Counted from the first letter of the stretch, positions 15,622-24,049 are shown. The stretch: 26,829 bases of DNA from WGMK01 sp046047315 (GCA_046047315.1 JBJOID010000255.1:1-26829), one strand, 5' to 3'. The notes: generated by a model not told the origin, from the sequence alone. Program-made: numbers and translations.

Positions 15622-16992
15622 TTACTTGTTCAGTTCCTTTAACTTCGACTCAATCATCTTCTGGATTTCCGTCATCCGCTTCTTGGTGTCCGCCTCAACG
15701 CGCATCACCAGTTTGGGAGAAGTGTTCGAAGCGCGCAGCAATCCCCAGCCATCGGGGAACTCGATGCGCGCGCCGTCTATCGTGTTCACGTCCAGCCCCT
15801 GCTCCACTTTGAAGTAGTGCACAGCCTTTTCGACCACGGCGAACTTCTTGTCATCAGGGCAGTCGAAGTGAATCTCCGGCGTATTGAAACGCACGGGGAT
15901 CGGGGTGAAGTGTTCGCTGAGGGGCTTCTTGCCGTTGGCGAGAATCTCCAGAAGGCGCGCCGCCGAGTAGATCGCGTCGTCGAAACCATACCAGCGATGC
16001 TTGAAGAAGATGTGCCCGCTCATCTCGCCCGCGAGCTCACCATGCGTTTCCTTCAGTTTGGCCTTGAGGTGCGAGTGGCCCGTGCGCCACATGATTCCCT
16101 TCCCACCGCACTTGGCAATGTGTTCATACATGCTGCGCGAACACTTCACCTCGCCAATGATTGTCGCGCCCTTCTTCTCCTTGAGGATATGCTCGGCAAA
16201 CAAGGCAACCAGACGGTCGCCCCAAAGCATGCCGCCCTTCTCATCGCAGCCGCCGATGCGGTCCACGTCACCATCGAATCCGATGCCAACGTCGGCCTTC
16301 ACCTTCTTAACCAGCTTCATCAGGTCCTTCAGGTTGTCCGGAACGGTCGGGTCGGCATGGTGATTCGGGAAGCGTCCGTCCACTTCGCAATACAGCGGAA
16401 TGACCTCACAGCCCAGACGTTCAAGCAGCGGCACCGCCACGGGCCCACCCACGCCATTGGCCGCATCCACCACCACCTTCAGCTTGCGTTTCAGCTTGAT
16501 GATGCTCGCCACCTTGTCGATATACTTCGGCACAATGTCCATCCGGGTGATGGTCACCGGCTTCTTCGCCTTAGGATAGTTGCCCTTCTCCGCCACCTTC
16601 CGCAGCTTCTGAATCTCGTCCCCGTAGATGGTGGTCTTCCCGACGCCAACCTTTAAACCATTGTAGTCCTTTGGGTTATGGCTCGCGGTCAGCATCAGCC
16701 CGCCATCCACCTTCAACGTGTTGAGCGCGAAATAAAGCACCGGCGACGGAACCTGACCAATATCGATCACGTTCATCCCCGCACCGGTGATGCCGTCAAT
16801 CAAGGCCCGGGAGAACGCTTTGCCGGACAAACGGCCATCGCGCCCCACCACCACCACGTTATGCTTCCGCCGCTTTGTGCCAAGATAAGCCACATAGGCC
16901 GCGCCCAGCGCCTCGACGTTCTCCTCCGTTAGGTCGGTGCCCGCGATGCCGCGAATGTCATACTCCCGAAAGATGCTCGGATTGAACTTCAT
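15622..16992 (-). CDS. Phosphomannomutase/phosphoglucomutase (alpha-D-phosphohexomutase family)
   Basis: A complete 456-residue enzyme of normal family length with all four domain signatures. Domain 1 carries FREYDIRGIAGTDL and the phosphoserine loop MLTASHNPKDYNGLK; the metal-binding loop is GIGFDGDVDRIGG; the sugar-binding loop is GEMSGHIFF; the domain 4 phosphate-binding loop is RASNTSPKLVMRVEAD. The GEMSGH motif and overall sequence fit the bifunctional AlgC/ManB-type PMM/PGM, which interconverts mannose-1-P/mannose-6-P and glucose-1-P/glucose-6-P through a bisphosphate intermediate for nucleotide-sugar and polysaccharide synthesis in the cytosol. AAGGAG lies 10 nt upstream of the ATG. 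It is monocistronic, with its own terminator downstream and a 205-bp divergent spacer upstream. Confidence 0.94.
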   Translation of the reverse strand: MKFNPSIFREYDIRGIAGTDLTEENVEALGAAYVAYLGTKRRKHNVVVVGRDGRLSGKAFSRALIDGITGAGMNVIDIGQVPSPVLYFALNTLKVDGGLMLTASHNPKDYNGLKVGVGKTTIYGDEIQKLRKVAEKGNYPKAKKPVTITRMDIVPKYIDKVASIIKLKRKLKVVVDAANGVGGPVAVPLLERLGCEVIPLYCEVDGRFPNHHADPTVPDNLKDLMKLVKKVKADVGIGFDGDVDRIGGCDEKGGMLWGDRLVALFAEHILKEKKGATIIGEVKCSRSMYEHIAKCGGKGIMWRTGHSHLKAKLKETHGELAGEMSGHIFFKHRWYGFDDAIYSAARLLEILANGKKPLSEHFTPIPVRFNTPEIHFDCPDDKKFAVVEKAVHYFKVEQGLDVNTIDGARIEFPDGWGLLRASNTSPKLVMRVEADTKKRMTEIQKMIESKLKELNK

Positions 16993-17144
16993 GGATGGTC
17001 TGCTCCTTGCCGCGCCAGACGCGCGCTGAATGAAATCCCCGTTCCTTCTACGTTAGCCGCCCGCCCCCCGCCGCCGCAAATAATCTTCGGGCCAATACGA
17101 CACCGGATCCCGAATGGCAGCCCCGCCTGATTTGCTCGCGCCTT

Positions 17145-17190
17145 TTTGGTGTACCATCCCGCGAGATACGATGCGCGAAACAGCGGGATG
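17145..17190 (+). promoter_or_regulatory. Inverted repeat and candidate promoter in the leader of the DinB-like gene
   Basis: A perfect 8-bp inverted repeat, CATCCCGC (17155-17162) and GCGGGATG (17183-17190), with a 20-nt loop ends 7 nt before the ATG at 17198. The downstream arm contains the only purine-rich candidate ribosome-binding site (GGGATG), so pairing would mask it. The left arm also lies between a possible -35 (TTTGGT, 17145-17150) and -10 (TACGAT, 17167-17172) spaced by 16 bp, so an operator is an alternative reading. Confidence 0.4.
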
Positions 17191-17197
17191 ACTTTCC

Positions 17198-17749
17198 ATG
17201 AAGAACCAATGGCTGGAAGAGCTTGCCGGACGGCTGCGGCGCGTGAATGCGGAGATCGAGTCATGGCCGGGGAAGTATCCAGCCGATGCCCTGACCCGTG
17301 CGCCCGGGCCCGGAGCTTGGTCCGCAGTGGAATGCATGGACCACGTGGGGATTACCGCGAAACGTTATCATCGAAAGGCCGCCGAGGCGCTTCATGCAGC
17401 GACAGCCGGCAAAGCGGCCGCCCCGTTCGTGCCACGTTATTCGCTGATGGGACGGCTTGAACTGCTGGTGCTGAATCCGAAGGGCGGCATCAAGATGAAG
17501 GCCCCGTCCTCCCTCACTCCGGTGTTCAGCGGGAGCATCGAGGGAATCTCAAGGTGCGTGGACATTCACAACGAGTTTCTCTGTCTCATGGCCGAGTCCG
17601 ACGGACTGGACCTTAATTGCATCCGGTTTTGGAACCCGATTGTACCTGTGCTTCGAATGAACCTTGGCGAAACTTTTCTCATCATGACTTTGCATGCAGA
17701 GCGGCACCTGGCCCAAGCGCGCCGTGCAATCGAAGCATCGCAAGGCTGA
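17198..17749 (+). CDS. DinB-superfamily (DinB_2/YfiT-like) putative metal-dependent protein
   Basis: The 183-residue protein shows the DinB four-helix-bundle pattern. An N-terminal helix is followed by APGPGAWSAVECMDHVGITA with the first His, then a middle segment, then the C-terminal helix LGETFLIMTLHAERHLAQARRA with the His-x3-His pair. The three histidines are expected to bind a divalent metal. Family members include thiol transferases and hydrolases acting on bacillithiol- or mycothiol-like thiols, but most are uncharacterised, so no substrate is proposed. It diverges from the phosphomannomutase gene and ends 24 bp before the convergent MurQ fusion. Confidence 0.85.
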   Translation: MKNQWLEELAGRLRRVNAEIESWPGKYPADALTRAPGPGAWSAVECMDHVGITAKRYHRKAAEALHAATAGKAAAPFVPRYSLMGRLELLVLNPKGGIKMKAPSSLTPVFSGSIEGISRCVDIHNEFLCLMAESDGLDLNCIRFWNPIVPVLRMNLGETFLIMTLHAERHLAQARRAIEASQG

Positions 17750-17772
17750 ACCGTGTACGGGCGTCAAGGTCT

Positions 17773-19596
17773 TCAGGAACCCAGCGCCTGCCTTGGGCTG
17801 CTTGCAGCCTTGGCCCTTTCGAGAGCGGCTGTCGGTGTCAGGCGGTCGCGGGTAACGAGAATTGCGGCGGCGATGTTCCACTCCACCGACTCCAGGGCTT
17901 GTCTTGCAATGGGCTCATCGACGTATGAAAGCTCTGCGACGATGCGGGTAGCACGCTCCCGAAGCTTGGCGTTCACCGGCCGCATGCCGATCATTCGTCC
18001 CTCATGCACAAACCCCGCGAGGGCCATGCCGCCGGTGCTAATGATGTTGAGGGCGATCTTCGCGGCTGTGCCCGCCTTTAGGCGTGTGCTCCCCGCCAGC
18101 TGCTCCGCCCCGGTATCCAGAATCACCCGGTGCTGGGCTGGCGTGTGCGCCCTCGGGTTGGAGGTGACAAGCGCGGTGCGGGCTCCACGCTCGGCCGCGC
18201 GCGCCAGCGCACCCGCCACGTAGGGCGTGTTGCCCGAGGCCGCCACCCCAACAACGATATCCTCTGTTCCCGCACAAATGTAATCCATCGCTTCGGCGCC
18301 AGCTGCCCTATTGTCCTCGGCGCCCTCGATACTTCGCACAATGGCCTCGTCGCCACCCGCGATGATGCCTTGCACACGGTCGGAGTCGACGCCAAAGGTG
18401 GGCGGGCATTCCGAGGCATCGAGCACCCCCAGCCTGCCGCTCGTGCCCGCGCCAACATAGAGAATGCGCCCTCCGGCGCGGAGGGCGTCGCCCGCTGCCG
18501 ACACCACGGCGGCCAGGGACGGCACCGCCGACAGGACCGAGCGGGCTGCTTCGACTCCGGACTCCGCCATGGCTTGGGCGATTTCTTCCGGAGACAGGGC
18601 GTCCAAGGTGCGGGACATGGTCGGCAGGGCTTCCGTAGCGGGCTGAGCGGGCGCAATCACGACGTTGGATTCGTTGATGCGCCACTCGGCGAGCCACGGC
18701 GGCAAGAGCTCTGGATGGGCAAGGGTCAAGACCGCGCGCGGCCCCCGAAGCGCGGGTCTGTCGAGATGCAGACGGGGTTCTTCCGCGAGCGCAACAACGA
18801 AACTTTCGACGTATCGGGGGCACGAACCAAACAATCCTCCGTGCCCGAAGACCGGCGCAGGGTGCTCTGACCCAAGTTTCCAGTAAGCAGCAAGGACCTG
18901 CCGTGCCAAGGCCCGGGCTTGCGTGTCGATGCAGGCTTCTGCGACGGCATCTCCCTTATCGGCCACTTCCACCACGGTTCGTGCGAGGGCAGCGATATCG
19001 CGTTTGCCGGCTGCTCCTGCCCACGCAATGAGGTCACTGGTGTGCTCGCCTCCGGTGGCTGTAAGGAGGGCCGACGCCAGGGCGGTCTCACTGCCCAGGT
19101 AATCCTCCGCATCCGCCACTGCCCGCAGTGCGGAGATTCCTATGGCATAGGCGCTACCTGCATCTCCGAACACATGGCCTCTTCCACCCACCTGTACCCA
19201 GTTACCATCACGACCAACGCCAACCACGTTAGAGCCAGTGCCGCCGATCGCCAAGAGGGCGGGCCCAGTCCCTGAATTTGCGTAGAGTATGGGGTATAGG
19301 TCCTCTGCCACCCGCGCGACGGATACGCGGAGTTCGGAGACCAAGCGGCGAGCCGCTTCCCGGCGGGCCTTGTCGTTGCAAGCCCCGGCCATGCCGACTA
19401 GCGCTACGGTTGCCTGACGGTCAATGCCATTGAGCAGGATGTCGGAGAGGCTGGCAAGCACGGCAATACTCGCGTCCCAGCCGTAGGCGGTGGGATTGCA
19501 GGGGCCGCCCTCGGCGGCCGCAAGTTCGTTGTCCTCCGCGTCAAACAAAGCCGCCAGCGTGTGCGTTGCCCCCGCTTCAAAGGCGATATAGTGCAC
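17773..19596 (-). CDS. Fusion of BadF/BadG-type amino-sugar kinase and N-acetylmuramic acid 6-phosphate etherase (MurQ)
   Basis: One 607-residue chain joins two enzymes. Residues 1 to about 300 form an ASKHA/BadF-BcrA-type kinase, as in GlcNAc kinases and clostridial MurK: a phosphate-1 loop FEAGATHT (Glu where Asp is usual), EDLYPILYANSGTG, the GTGS loop (LLAIGGTGSNVVG), GRGHVFGDAGSAYAIG and an adenosine-side FGHGGLFGS. Residues about 325-607 are a MurQ SIS-domain etherase with YVGAGTSGRLGVLDASECPP, GSTRLKAGTAAKIALN and RPVNAKLRERATRIV. Both catalytic glutamates are present as Glu396 and Glu427, spaced like Glu83 and Glu114 of E. coli MurQ. Together they could phosphorylate N-acetylmuramate and then cleave off D-lactate to give GlcNAc-6-P, in the cytosol. 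The GTG start is supported by AAGGGAAGGAAG just upstream. It is the second gene of an operon, 37 bp after the AtuA-family gene. Confidence 0.9.
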   Translation of the reverse strand: MHYIAFEAGATHTLAALFDAEDNELAAAEGGPCNPTAYGWDASIAVLASLSDILLNGIDRQATVALVGMAGACNDKARREAARRLVSELRVSVARVAEDLYPILYANSGTGPALLAIGGTGSNVVGVGRDGNWVQVGGRGHVFGDAGSAYAIGISALRAVADAEDYLGSETALASALLTATGGEHTSDLIAWAGAAGKRDIAALARTVVEVADKGDAVAEACIDTQARALARQVLAAYWKLGSEHPAPVFGHGGLFGSCPRYVESFVVALAEEPRLHLDRPALRGPRAVLTLAHPELLPPWLAEWRINESNVVIAPAQPATEALPTMSRTLDALSPEEIAQAMAESGVEAARSVLSAVPSLAAVVSAAGDALRAGGRILYVGAGTSGRLGVLDASECPPTFGVDSDRVQGIIAGGDEAIVRSIEGAEDNRAAGAEAMDYICAGTEDIVVGVAASGNTPYVAGALARAAERGARTALVTSNPRAHTPAQHRVILDTGAEQLAGSTRLKAGTAAKIALNIISTGGMALAGFVHEGRMIGMRPVNAKLRERATRIVAELSYVDEPIARQALESVEWNIAAAILVTRDRLTPTAALERAKAASSPRQALGS

Positions 19597-19633
19597 GATG
19601 CTTCCTTCCCTTTGCCGGTCGTCGCGGCCAGAA

Positions 19634-20992
19634 CTATTCCAGCAATCGGGATACGGGTGAAAGCCTGCCTTTGGCGATTAGACAGGGCCAGTAGGCAAAG
19701 ACCGGAGTTGGCGATGGACGGCCCCCGGCGTATCCGGTCGAGCCTTGTGCACCCGCGGTCACCAGAGGAAAGATCTCCTGTGCGAATTTCTCGACGTCTT
19801 CCTTGGTGGGCGCGGCCACGCTGACGCGCAGCACCGTCTCGAGCAATCCCTCCGGCACCGGTAAGATTCCCGCTGCGCCCGCGCTCGCGCCCAGGCACTC
19901 GATGTTGGTCTTCGTGAACTGGCAGCCCGAGGTTTCCAGGCGCTGCAGGATGATCTCCCCGGAACGCTGCGCCTTGGCCAAGGCATTCCTGCCTATGATG
20001 GTCAGGTACGCCTGCGCCCAATACCCATCACGATAGGTGGCGCTTACCTTGTAGTACGGCGTCGGCGGTGCGCCCGACGCGTTCGATACCCGCACCCGGT
20101 CCTTGGCGATCTGTTCCAAGTGCAGCGCCGAGAAATCCACCTTGCAGTCCGGGCTGATGTAGTTGTGCGGGTCGCCGATTTCATAGATGAGTTGCTCGCT
20201 GACCGTTTCGATGGTAACGACTCCCCCCGTGCCCCCCGGCTTGGTGACCACGAAGGTTCCGTCCTCACTCATTTCGACGATGGGGAAGCCGATGTTTTCC
20301 GGGTCGGGCAGGTCGAGCCAATTCGTCGAGATGCCGCCACAGGCCTGGGCGCCGCACTCTAGCACGTGGCCCGCCACGGTGCCCGCGGCCAGCCGGTTCC
20401 AGTCGTCGGCGGCCCAGCCGAATTCCTTCATGCAGATGCCCAGCGTCAGGCTGGGGTCGGCCACGCGGCCCGTCACCACAATGTCCGTGCCCATCTCCAG
20501 CGCCTGCGCCACCGATCCCGCGCCAATGTAGGCGTTGGCCGTGTCTAGGCGGTCAGCCACGTCTGCCAGTGATTGCCCCGATTCCCAGTGTTTGAAGTCC
20601 GTGTTGCCCGCATCGGCCTTGAGCTGCGCCAGCACGTCGTCCCCCGTGACCAACCCCACGCGAAGATTCGATAACCCAGCCTCCGCGAGGGTCTTCTTCA
20701 CGGCCTCCGCGCACCTTTCTGGATCCAGCCCGCCTGCGTTGCACACGATTTTCGTCTTGCCACCCCCGAGCCAGTGCGGGGTCATGCTCTTCACCACACC
20801 AATGAAATCTCGCGCATAGCCCGCATCGGGATTGCGCGAGCGCTGCAAGGCCATGATGCTCAAAGACACCTCGGCGAGGTAATCCAGCGTGAGATAGTCG
20901 AGTTGGGGATATTGCGCAACCAGGCGTGCAGGGGCGCTGGGGCTGTCACCCCAGAATCCCTGGGCATTGCCGATGGTGATGGTCTTGGACAA
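19634..20992 (-). CDS. Acyclic terpene utilisation AtuA family protein (DUF1446)
   Basis: The 452-residue protein matches AtuA/DUF1446 over its length. It begins with SKTITIGNAQGFWGDSPSAP and LDYLTLDYLAEVSLS, continues with KIVCNAGGLDPERCAEAVK, TDIVVTGRVADPSLTLGICM and VLECGAQACGGIST, and ends with GSTGYAGGRPSPTPVFAYWP. In Pseudomonas atuA belongs to the citronellol/geranyl-CoA degradation cluster, but the protein's biochemical function is unknown and most homologues occur without the other atu genes. None are visible here, so terpene use is not implied. The start is TTG, chosen because AGGGAG lies 6 nt upstream and the conserved N-terminus begins there. It heads an operon with the kinase-MurQ fusion. 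Confidence 0.88.
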   Translation of the reverse strand: MSKTITIGNAQGFWGDSPSAPARLVAQYPQLDYLTLDYLAEVSLSIMALQRSRNPDAGYARDFIGVVKSMTPHWLGGGKTKIVCNAGGLDPERCAEAVKKTLAEAGLSNLRVGLVTGDDVLAQLKADAGNTDFKHWESGQSLADVADRLDTANAYIGAGSVAQALEMGTDIVVTGRVADPSLTLGICMKEFGWAADDWNRLAAGTVAGHVLECGAQACGGISTNWLDLPDPENIGFPIVEMSEDGTFVVTKPGGTGGVVTIETVSEQLIYEIGDPHNYISPDCKVDFSALHLEQIAKDRVRVSNASGAPPTPYYKVSATYRDGYWAQAYLTIIGRNALAKAQRSGEIILQRLETSGCQFTKTNIECLGASAGAAGILPVPEGLLETVLRVSVAAPTKEDVEKFAQEIFPLVTAGAQGSTGYAGGRPSPTPVFAYWPCLIAKGRLSPVSRLLE

Positions 20993-20998
20993 GGGTGG

Positions 20999-21004
20999 CT
21001 CCCT
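20999..21004 (-). promoter_or_regulatory. Ribosome-binding site fixing the TTG start of the AtuA-family gene
   Basis: On the minus strand AGGGAG is followed by CCACCC and then TTG. It is the only good ribosome-binding site near the conserved N-terminus, and no ATG or GTG is close enough to compete. Confidence 0.65.
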
Positions 21005-21126
21005 GAAATCTTTCGCGGAAAAGCGAGGTTGGAAAGAGGATATGTTAGCCCACGCTTGTGCGTAAATCGAACACGCGCCCCGAGAGGCTAGCGCGAATCA
21101 CAGTCGTTCCTCTATCATGCGCGACC

Positions 21127-22164
21127 ATGAAAGCTCTACTCCTTACTGACTATATGCGCCTTGAATACACCGACGTCCCCGAGCCCGAAGTCACGCCGGG
21201 GGAGGTGCTTATTGCCGTGCGTGCCTGCGGTATCTGTGGCAGCGACGTGCATGGGCTGGACGGCAGCACGGGCCGCCGTCGCCCGCCCATCATCATGGGC
21301 CATGAGGCCAGCGGGGTAATTGCCAGAGTCGGGGACGGTGTAACGGCATGGCGCGAGGGCGACCGCGTTACCTTCGATTCAACCATCTATTGTGGTGAGT
21401 GCGCCTATTGCCGTGCGGGGCGCATCAACCTCTGCGATAACCGTCGAGTGCTGGGTGTCTCCTGCGAGGACTATCGCAGGCACGGCGCCTTCGCCGAACT
21501 CGTCGCCGTGCCCGAGCGCGTACTCTATCGCCTTCCGGACAGCCTAGACTTCGAACATGCTGCTATGGCCGAGCCGGTAAGCATTGCCCTTCACGCCGTG
21601 GCCCGGGCGGGCGTAAAGCCCGGCGAGTCCGCCGCGGTCGTCGGTGCGGGAATGATCGGTCTGCTGATTGTGCGGGCGCTTCGACTGGTCGGTTGCCATC
21701 CCCTTATCGCGGTGGACGTGGACCCTGGCAAACTGGAAATGGCAAAGTCGATGGGCGCGACGCACACGGTCGATGCTTCAACTGGAGACGTCTCCAGCAC
21801 CATCGTGTCGCTCAGCGAACACGGGGGCGTGGATCACGCCTTCGAGGCCGTCGGCATGAGCGCCACCGTGGCCACCGCCATGAAGGCCACTCGCAAAGGC
21901 GGCAGCGTCACCCTGGTCGGAAATCTCTCACCCCAGATCGATTTCGCCCTGCAATGCGCCGTCACCCGGGAACTCACGCTCTACGGTTCCTGCGCATCAA
22001 ATGGCGAATATCCACAGTGCCTCGACCTAATAGCCTCGGGCGAGATCAACGTGAGACCTCTCATCTCCGCTACCGCCACCCTGTCGAACGGTGCTGCTTG
22101 GTTCTCCAGACTTTACAAGAAAGAACCTGGTCAGATGAAGGTGATTCTTCACCCGGAAGCATGA
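21127..22164 (+). CDS. Zinc-dependent medium-chain alcohol/polyol dehydrogenase
   Basis: From the ATG at 21127 the protein has 345 residues, usual for sorbitol/threonine-dehydrogenase-like MDR enzymes; the frame opens 69 nt earlier, but that segment lacks family similarity. Catalytic-zinc residues are visible in CGICGSDVHGL and GHEASGVI. The structural-zinc site has four cysteines in CGECAYCRAGRINLC. The Rossmann motif is VVGAGMIGLLIVRAL, with Asp at the end of the second strand (IAVDVDPGK), which favours NAD over NADP. It oxidises a secondary alcohol, polyol or sugar; the substrate is not deducible. It is the last high-GC gene before the composition change, diverges from the AtuA gene, and lies 118 bp upstream of the LacI-type regulator. 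No strong ribosome-binding site is visible. Confidence 0.92.
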   Translation: MKALLLTDYMRLEYTDVPEPEVTPGEVLIAVRACGICGSDVHGLDGSTGRRRPPIIMGHEASGVIARVGDGVTAWREGDRVTFDSTIYCGECAYCRAGRINLCDNRRVLGVSCEDYRRHGAFAELVAVPERVLYRLPDSLDFEHAAMAEPVSIALHAVARAGVKPGESAAVVGAGMIGLLIVRALRLVGCHPLIAVDVDPGKLEMAKSMGATHTVDASTGDVSSTIVSLSEHGGVDHAFEAVGMSATVATAMKATRKGGSVTLVGNLSPQIDFALQCAVTRELTLYGSCASNGEYPQCLDLIASGEINVRPLISATATLSNGAAWFSRLYKKEPGQMKVILHPEA

Positions 22165-22282
22165 GGTCTCGAATTACACGACGTCGAGCAAGTTCACAGA
22201 ATCTCTTTAACGATCGAGATGCTGAAGGCACGCTTCGCAAAATCAGCTTGATGTTAAATAAAAATACAAAAGAACATTTAGT

Positions 22283-23374
22283 ATGCAAGAAAAACTAAGT
22301 CCAGTAACCTTAAAAGATATCGCGAAAGTGGTAGGCGTAACGCCTTCCACTGTAAGCGCCGTACTAAATAATGCTCCGAAAGCAGCGAGATATACGGAAG
22401 AAACGAAAACACGGATCCGGCAGACTGCAAGAAAACTAGGATATGTATCGAACCCGCTTGCACAGGCACTTCGCGGACACGCCACCAATCTGCTGGGTTT
22501 CGTTTCCTACACTGTTGATAGCAACTACTACGGACACATCCTCAATGCTATAGAGAAAACTGCCGATAAAGCGGGCTATCAAATCGTCGTCTCCAACATG
22601 CAAAAAGAACGTCAGCGACTCGATATCTGCATCCAGATGATGCTAAGACTTCGGGTGCGTGGCATTATATTGGGCAATATTGGTAACGCTATAGGCGATA
22701 CACTAACAACACTAGTGCAGACATCTCCAGTACCAATGGTAAACCTTGGATCACCGGAGCCGGGTGTTAGTTTGCCCAGTGTAAACCTCGACAATACGGC
22801 TGCAAGTAAAATAATTCTGGACTATCTACTTAGTCTTCAACACAAAAACCTGCTCCTACTAGAAGGCCCACAAAACCTCAGCTATTTTCGGGAACGCAGC
22901 AGTTCCTTCTCGAAACACTTTCACGAAAAAATTAGACCCGGGCGAGGTACACTCGAGACAATTACCGTACCATCCCCCACAGATTTCGCCACAGCATATA
23001 GAACTATGAGTGAACGCATCGAAAAAGGCGTGAACTTCACCGCAATAGTCGGTGCCAATGACATCATAGCAATGGGCGCAATGCGCTCGCTTCTCGACCA
23101 CGGTGTAAAAGTTCCAGAAACGGTTTCCATAGCCGGTATTGATGACATGCCGTGGTCCGGAGCGGATAGCGAAGGAGCGCGTCTCATGGGATATATAAAA
23201 CCCTCCTTAACTTCACTCCGAGTTCCGGTTGCGAATATAGCGAGCATGAGCGCCGCAAAGCTGATTCAGCTCGTGGAGAATAAGGAGAACAAGGACTGGC
23301 GAACAAGTGAAAATGAACTATTACCTCCGGAACTTATAGTTCGCGAATCAACAGCACCGGCACGTGTAGCATAA
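22283..23374 (+). CDS. LacI-family transcriptional regulator
   Basis: The 363-residue protein has an N-terminal LacI helix-turn-helix (VTLKDIAKVVGVTPSTVSAV), followed by ETKTRIRQTARKLGYVSNPL and the hinge helix AQALRGHAT. A periplasmic-binding-protein-like effector domain occupies the rest (LGFVSYTVDSNYYGHILNAI, VRGIILGNIG, NDIIAMGAMRSLLDHGVKVP, VSIAGIDDMPWS). Effectors of the family are typically sugars or nucleosides; this one cannot be named. The gene is much richer in A+T than the alcohol dehydrogenase upstream and marks the start of the low-GC segment. The 118-bp spacer before it contains no clear LacI-type palindromic operator that I could find. It could control itself, the downstream acyltransferase or genes off the window. 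Confidence 0.93.
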   Translation: MQEKLSPVTLKDIAKVVGVTPSTVSAVLNNAPKAARYTEETKTRIRQTARKLGYVSNPLAQALRGHATNLLGFVSYTVDSNYYGHILNAIEKTADKAGYQIVVSNMQKERQRLDICIQMMLRLRVRGIILGNIGNAIGDTLTTLVQTSPVPMVNLGSPEPGVSLPSVNLDNTAASKIILDYLLSLQHKNLLLLEGPQNLSYFRERSSSFSKHFHEKIRPGRGTLETITVPSPTDFATAYRTMSERIEKGVNFTAIVGANDIIAMGAMRSLLDHGVKVPETVSIAGIDDMPWSGADSEGARLMGYIKPSLTSLRVPVANIASMSAAKLIQLVENKENKDWRTSENELLPPELIVRESTAPARVA

Positions 23375-23413
23375 AATTTTCGTAGCAAATGAAGCTAAGG
23401 TTTATGAAGAATC

Positions 23414-24049
23414 ATGAAAGCTCATCTCATTCTAGGATCTGAGGGAATAGCAATCGAGAGCTACTGGGTTGTGAAGGAATGCTTTAGCGAGAGGAGCATT
23501 TTTTTCGTGAACCCCGTAGCTAAAGAAGATTCTGTAAACGTAGCCGGTGCGGCGATACCCATATTTAGGGATTGGAACTTTTCTCGCTCTAATTTGAAGA
23601 CGGACTATTGCTTTACTGTTGGCATTGAGGATCCTGCAACCAAGAAAGATCTCGTAGAACAAGCCCTTTTCGCAGGAATCCAACCTGCAGCGCCGGTGGT
23701 TTCCCCTTCTGCCCTGCATAGGCCAGACGCCAAGTTAGGCGTAGGAACTGTCGGACATGCTCGTTGTTACATAAGCACCAACGTGACGGTTGGAGATTTC
23801 GTAACCCTCATGCCCATGGCAGGACTCGCTCACGATGTGACTGTTGGAAATTACGTTACCTGTGCACCTTTGAGCACCACTTGCGGGTACTCGATTCTAG
23901 AGGAAGGCGTTTACGTTGGTCAGGGCAGTAGCATTCGTGAGCGCACGGTCATTGCGCCATGGGTAACGATAAACATGCAGTCGAGCGTAGTGGCAAACAT
24001 ACTCGAACCAGGTAGCACCGTAGGTGGCGTACCTGCCCGCCCTGCTTAG
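23414..24049 (+). CDS. NeuD/PglD-like left-handed beta-helix acyltransferase
   Basis: The 211-residue protein follows the NeuD/PglD plan: an N-terminal alpha/beta domain (LILGSEGIAIESYWVV, where the family usually has G-x-G-G) followed by hexapeptide repeats from about residue 110. These include VGTVGHARCYISTNVTVGDF, GLAHDVTVGNYVTCAP, EEGVYVGQGSSI and the terminal PGSTVGGVPARPA. His140, in AHDVTVGN, aligns with the catalytic His of PglD. Such enzymes acetylate amino sugars using acetyl-CoA for glycan or nucleotide-sugar synthesis. There is no sugar aminotransferase or dehydratase nearby. It follows the LacI-type gene by 39 bp on the same strand, so the two probably share a transcript, and it converges on the Fe-S gene array. 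Confidence 0.8.
   Translation: MKAHLILGSEGIAIESYWVVKECFSERSIFFVNPVAKEDSVNVAGAAIPIFRDWNFSRSNLKTDYCFTVGIEDPATKKDLVEQALFAGIQPAAPVVSPSALHRPDAKLGVGTVGHARCYISTNVTVGDFVTLMPMAGLAHDVTVGNYVTCAPLSTTCGYSILEEGVYVGQGSSIRERTVIAPWVTINMQSSVVANILEPGSTVGGVPARPA

Noticed and set aside
15817..16656. Plus-strand open frame of 279 codons opposite the phosphomannomutase gene
   Set aside because: It is a shadow of a complete, canonical enzyme; the His/Leu/Arg-rich translation matches no known family.
21058..21126. Upstream extension of the alcohol dehydrogenase to the ATG at 21058
   Set aside because: The 23 extra residues have no similarity to the MDR family, whose N-terminus begins with MKALLLT at 21127.
22165..22282. 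Search for a LacI-type operator or tRNA/attachment site at the GC boundary
   Set aside because: Only a weak 5-bp inverted pair (ATCTC/GAGAT) was found and no tRNA-like cloverleaf or direct repeat, so no site is called.
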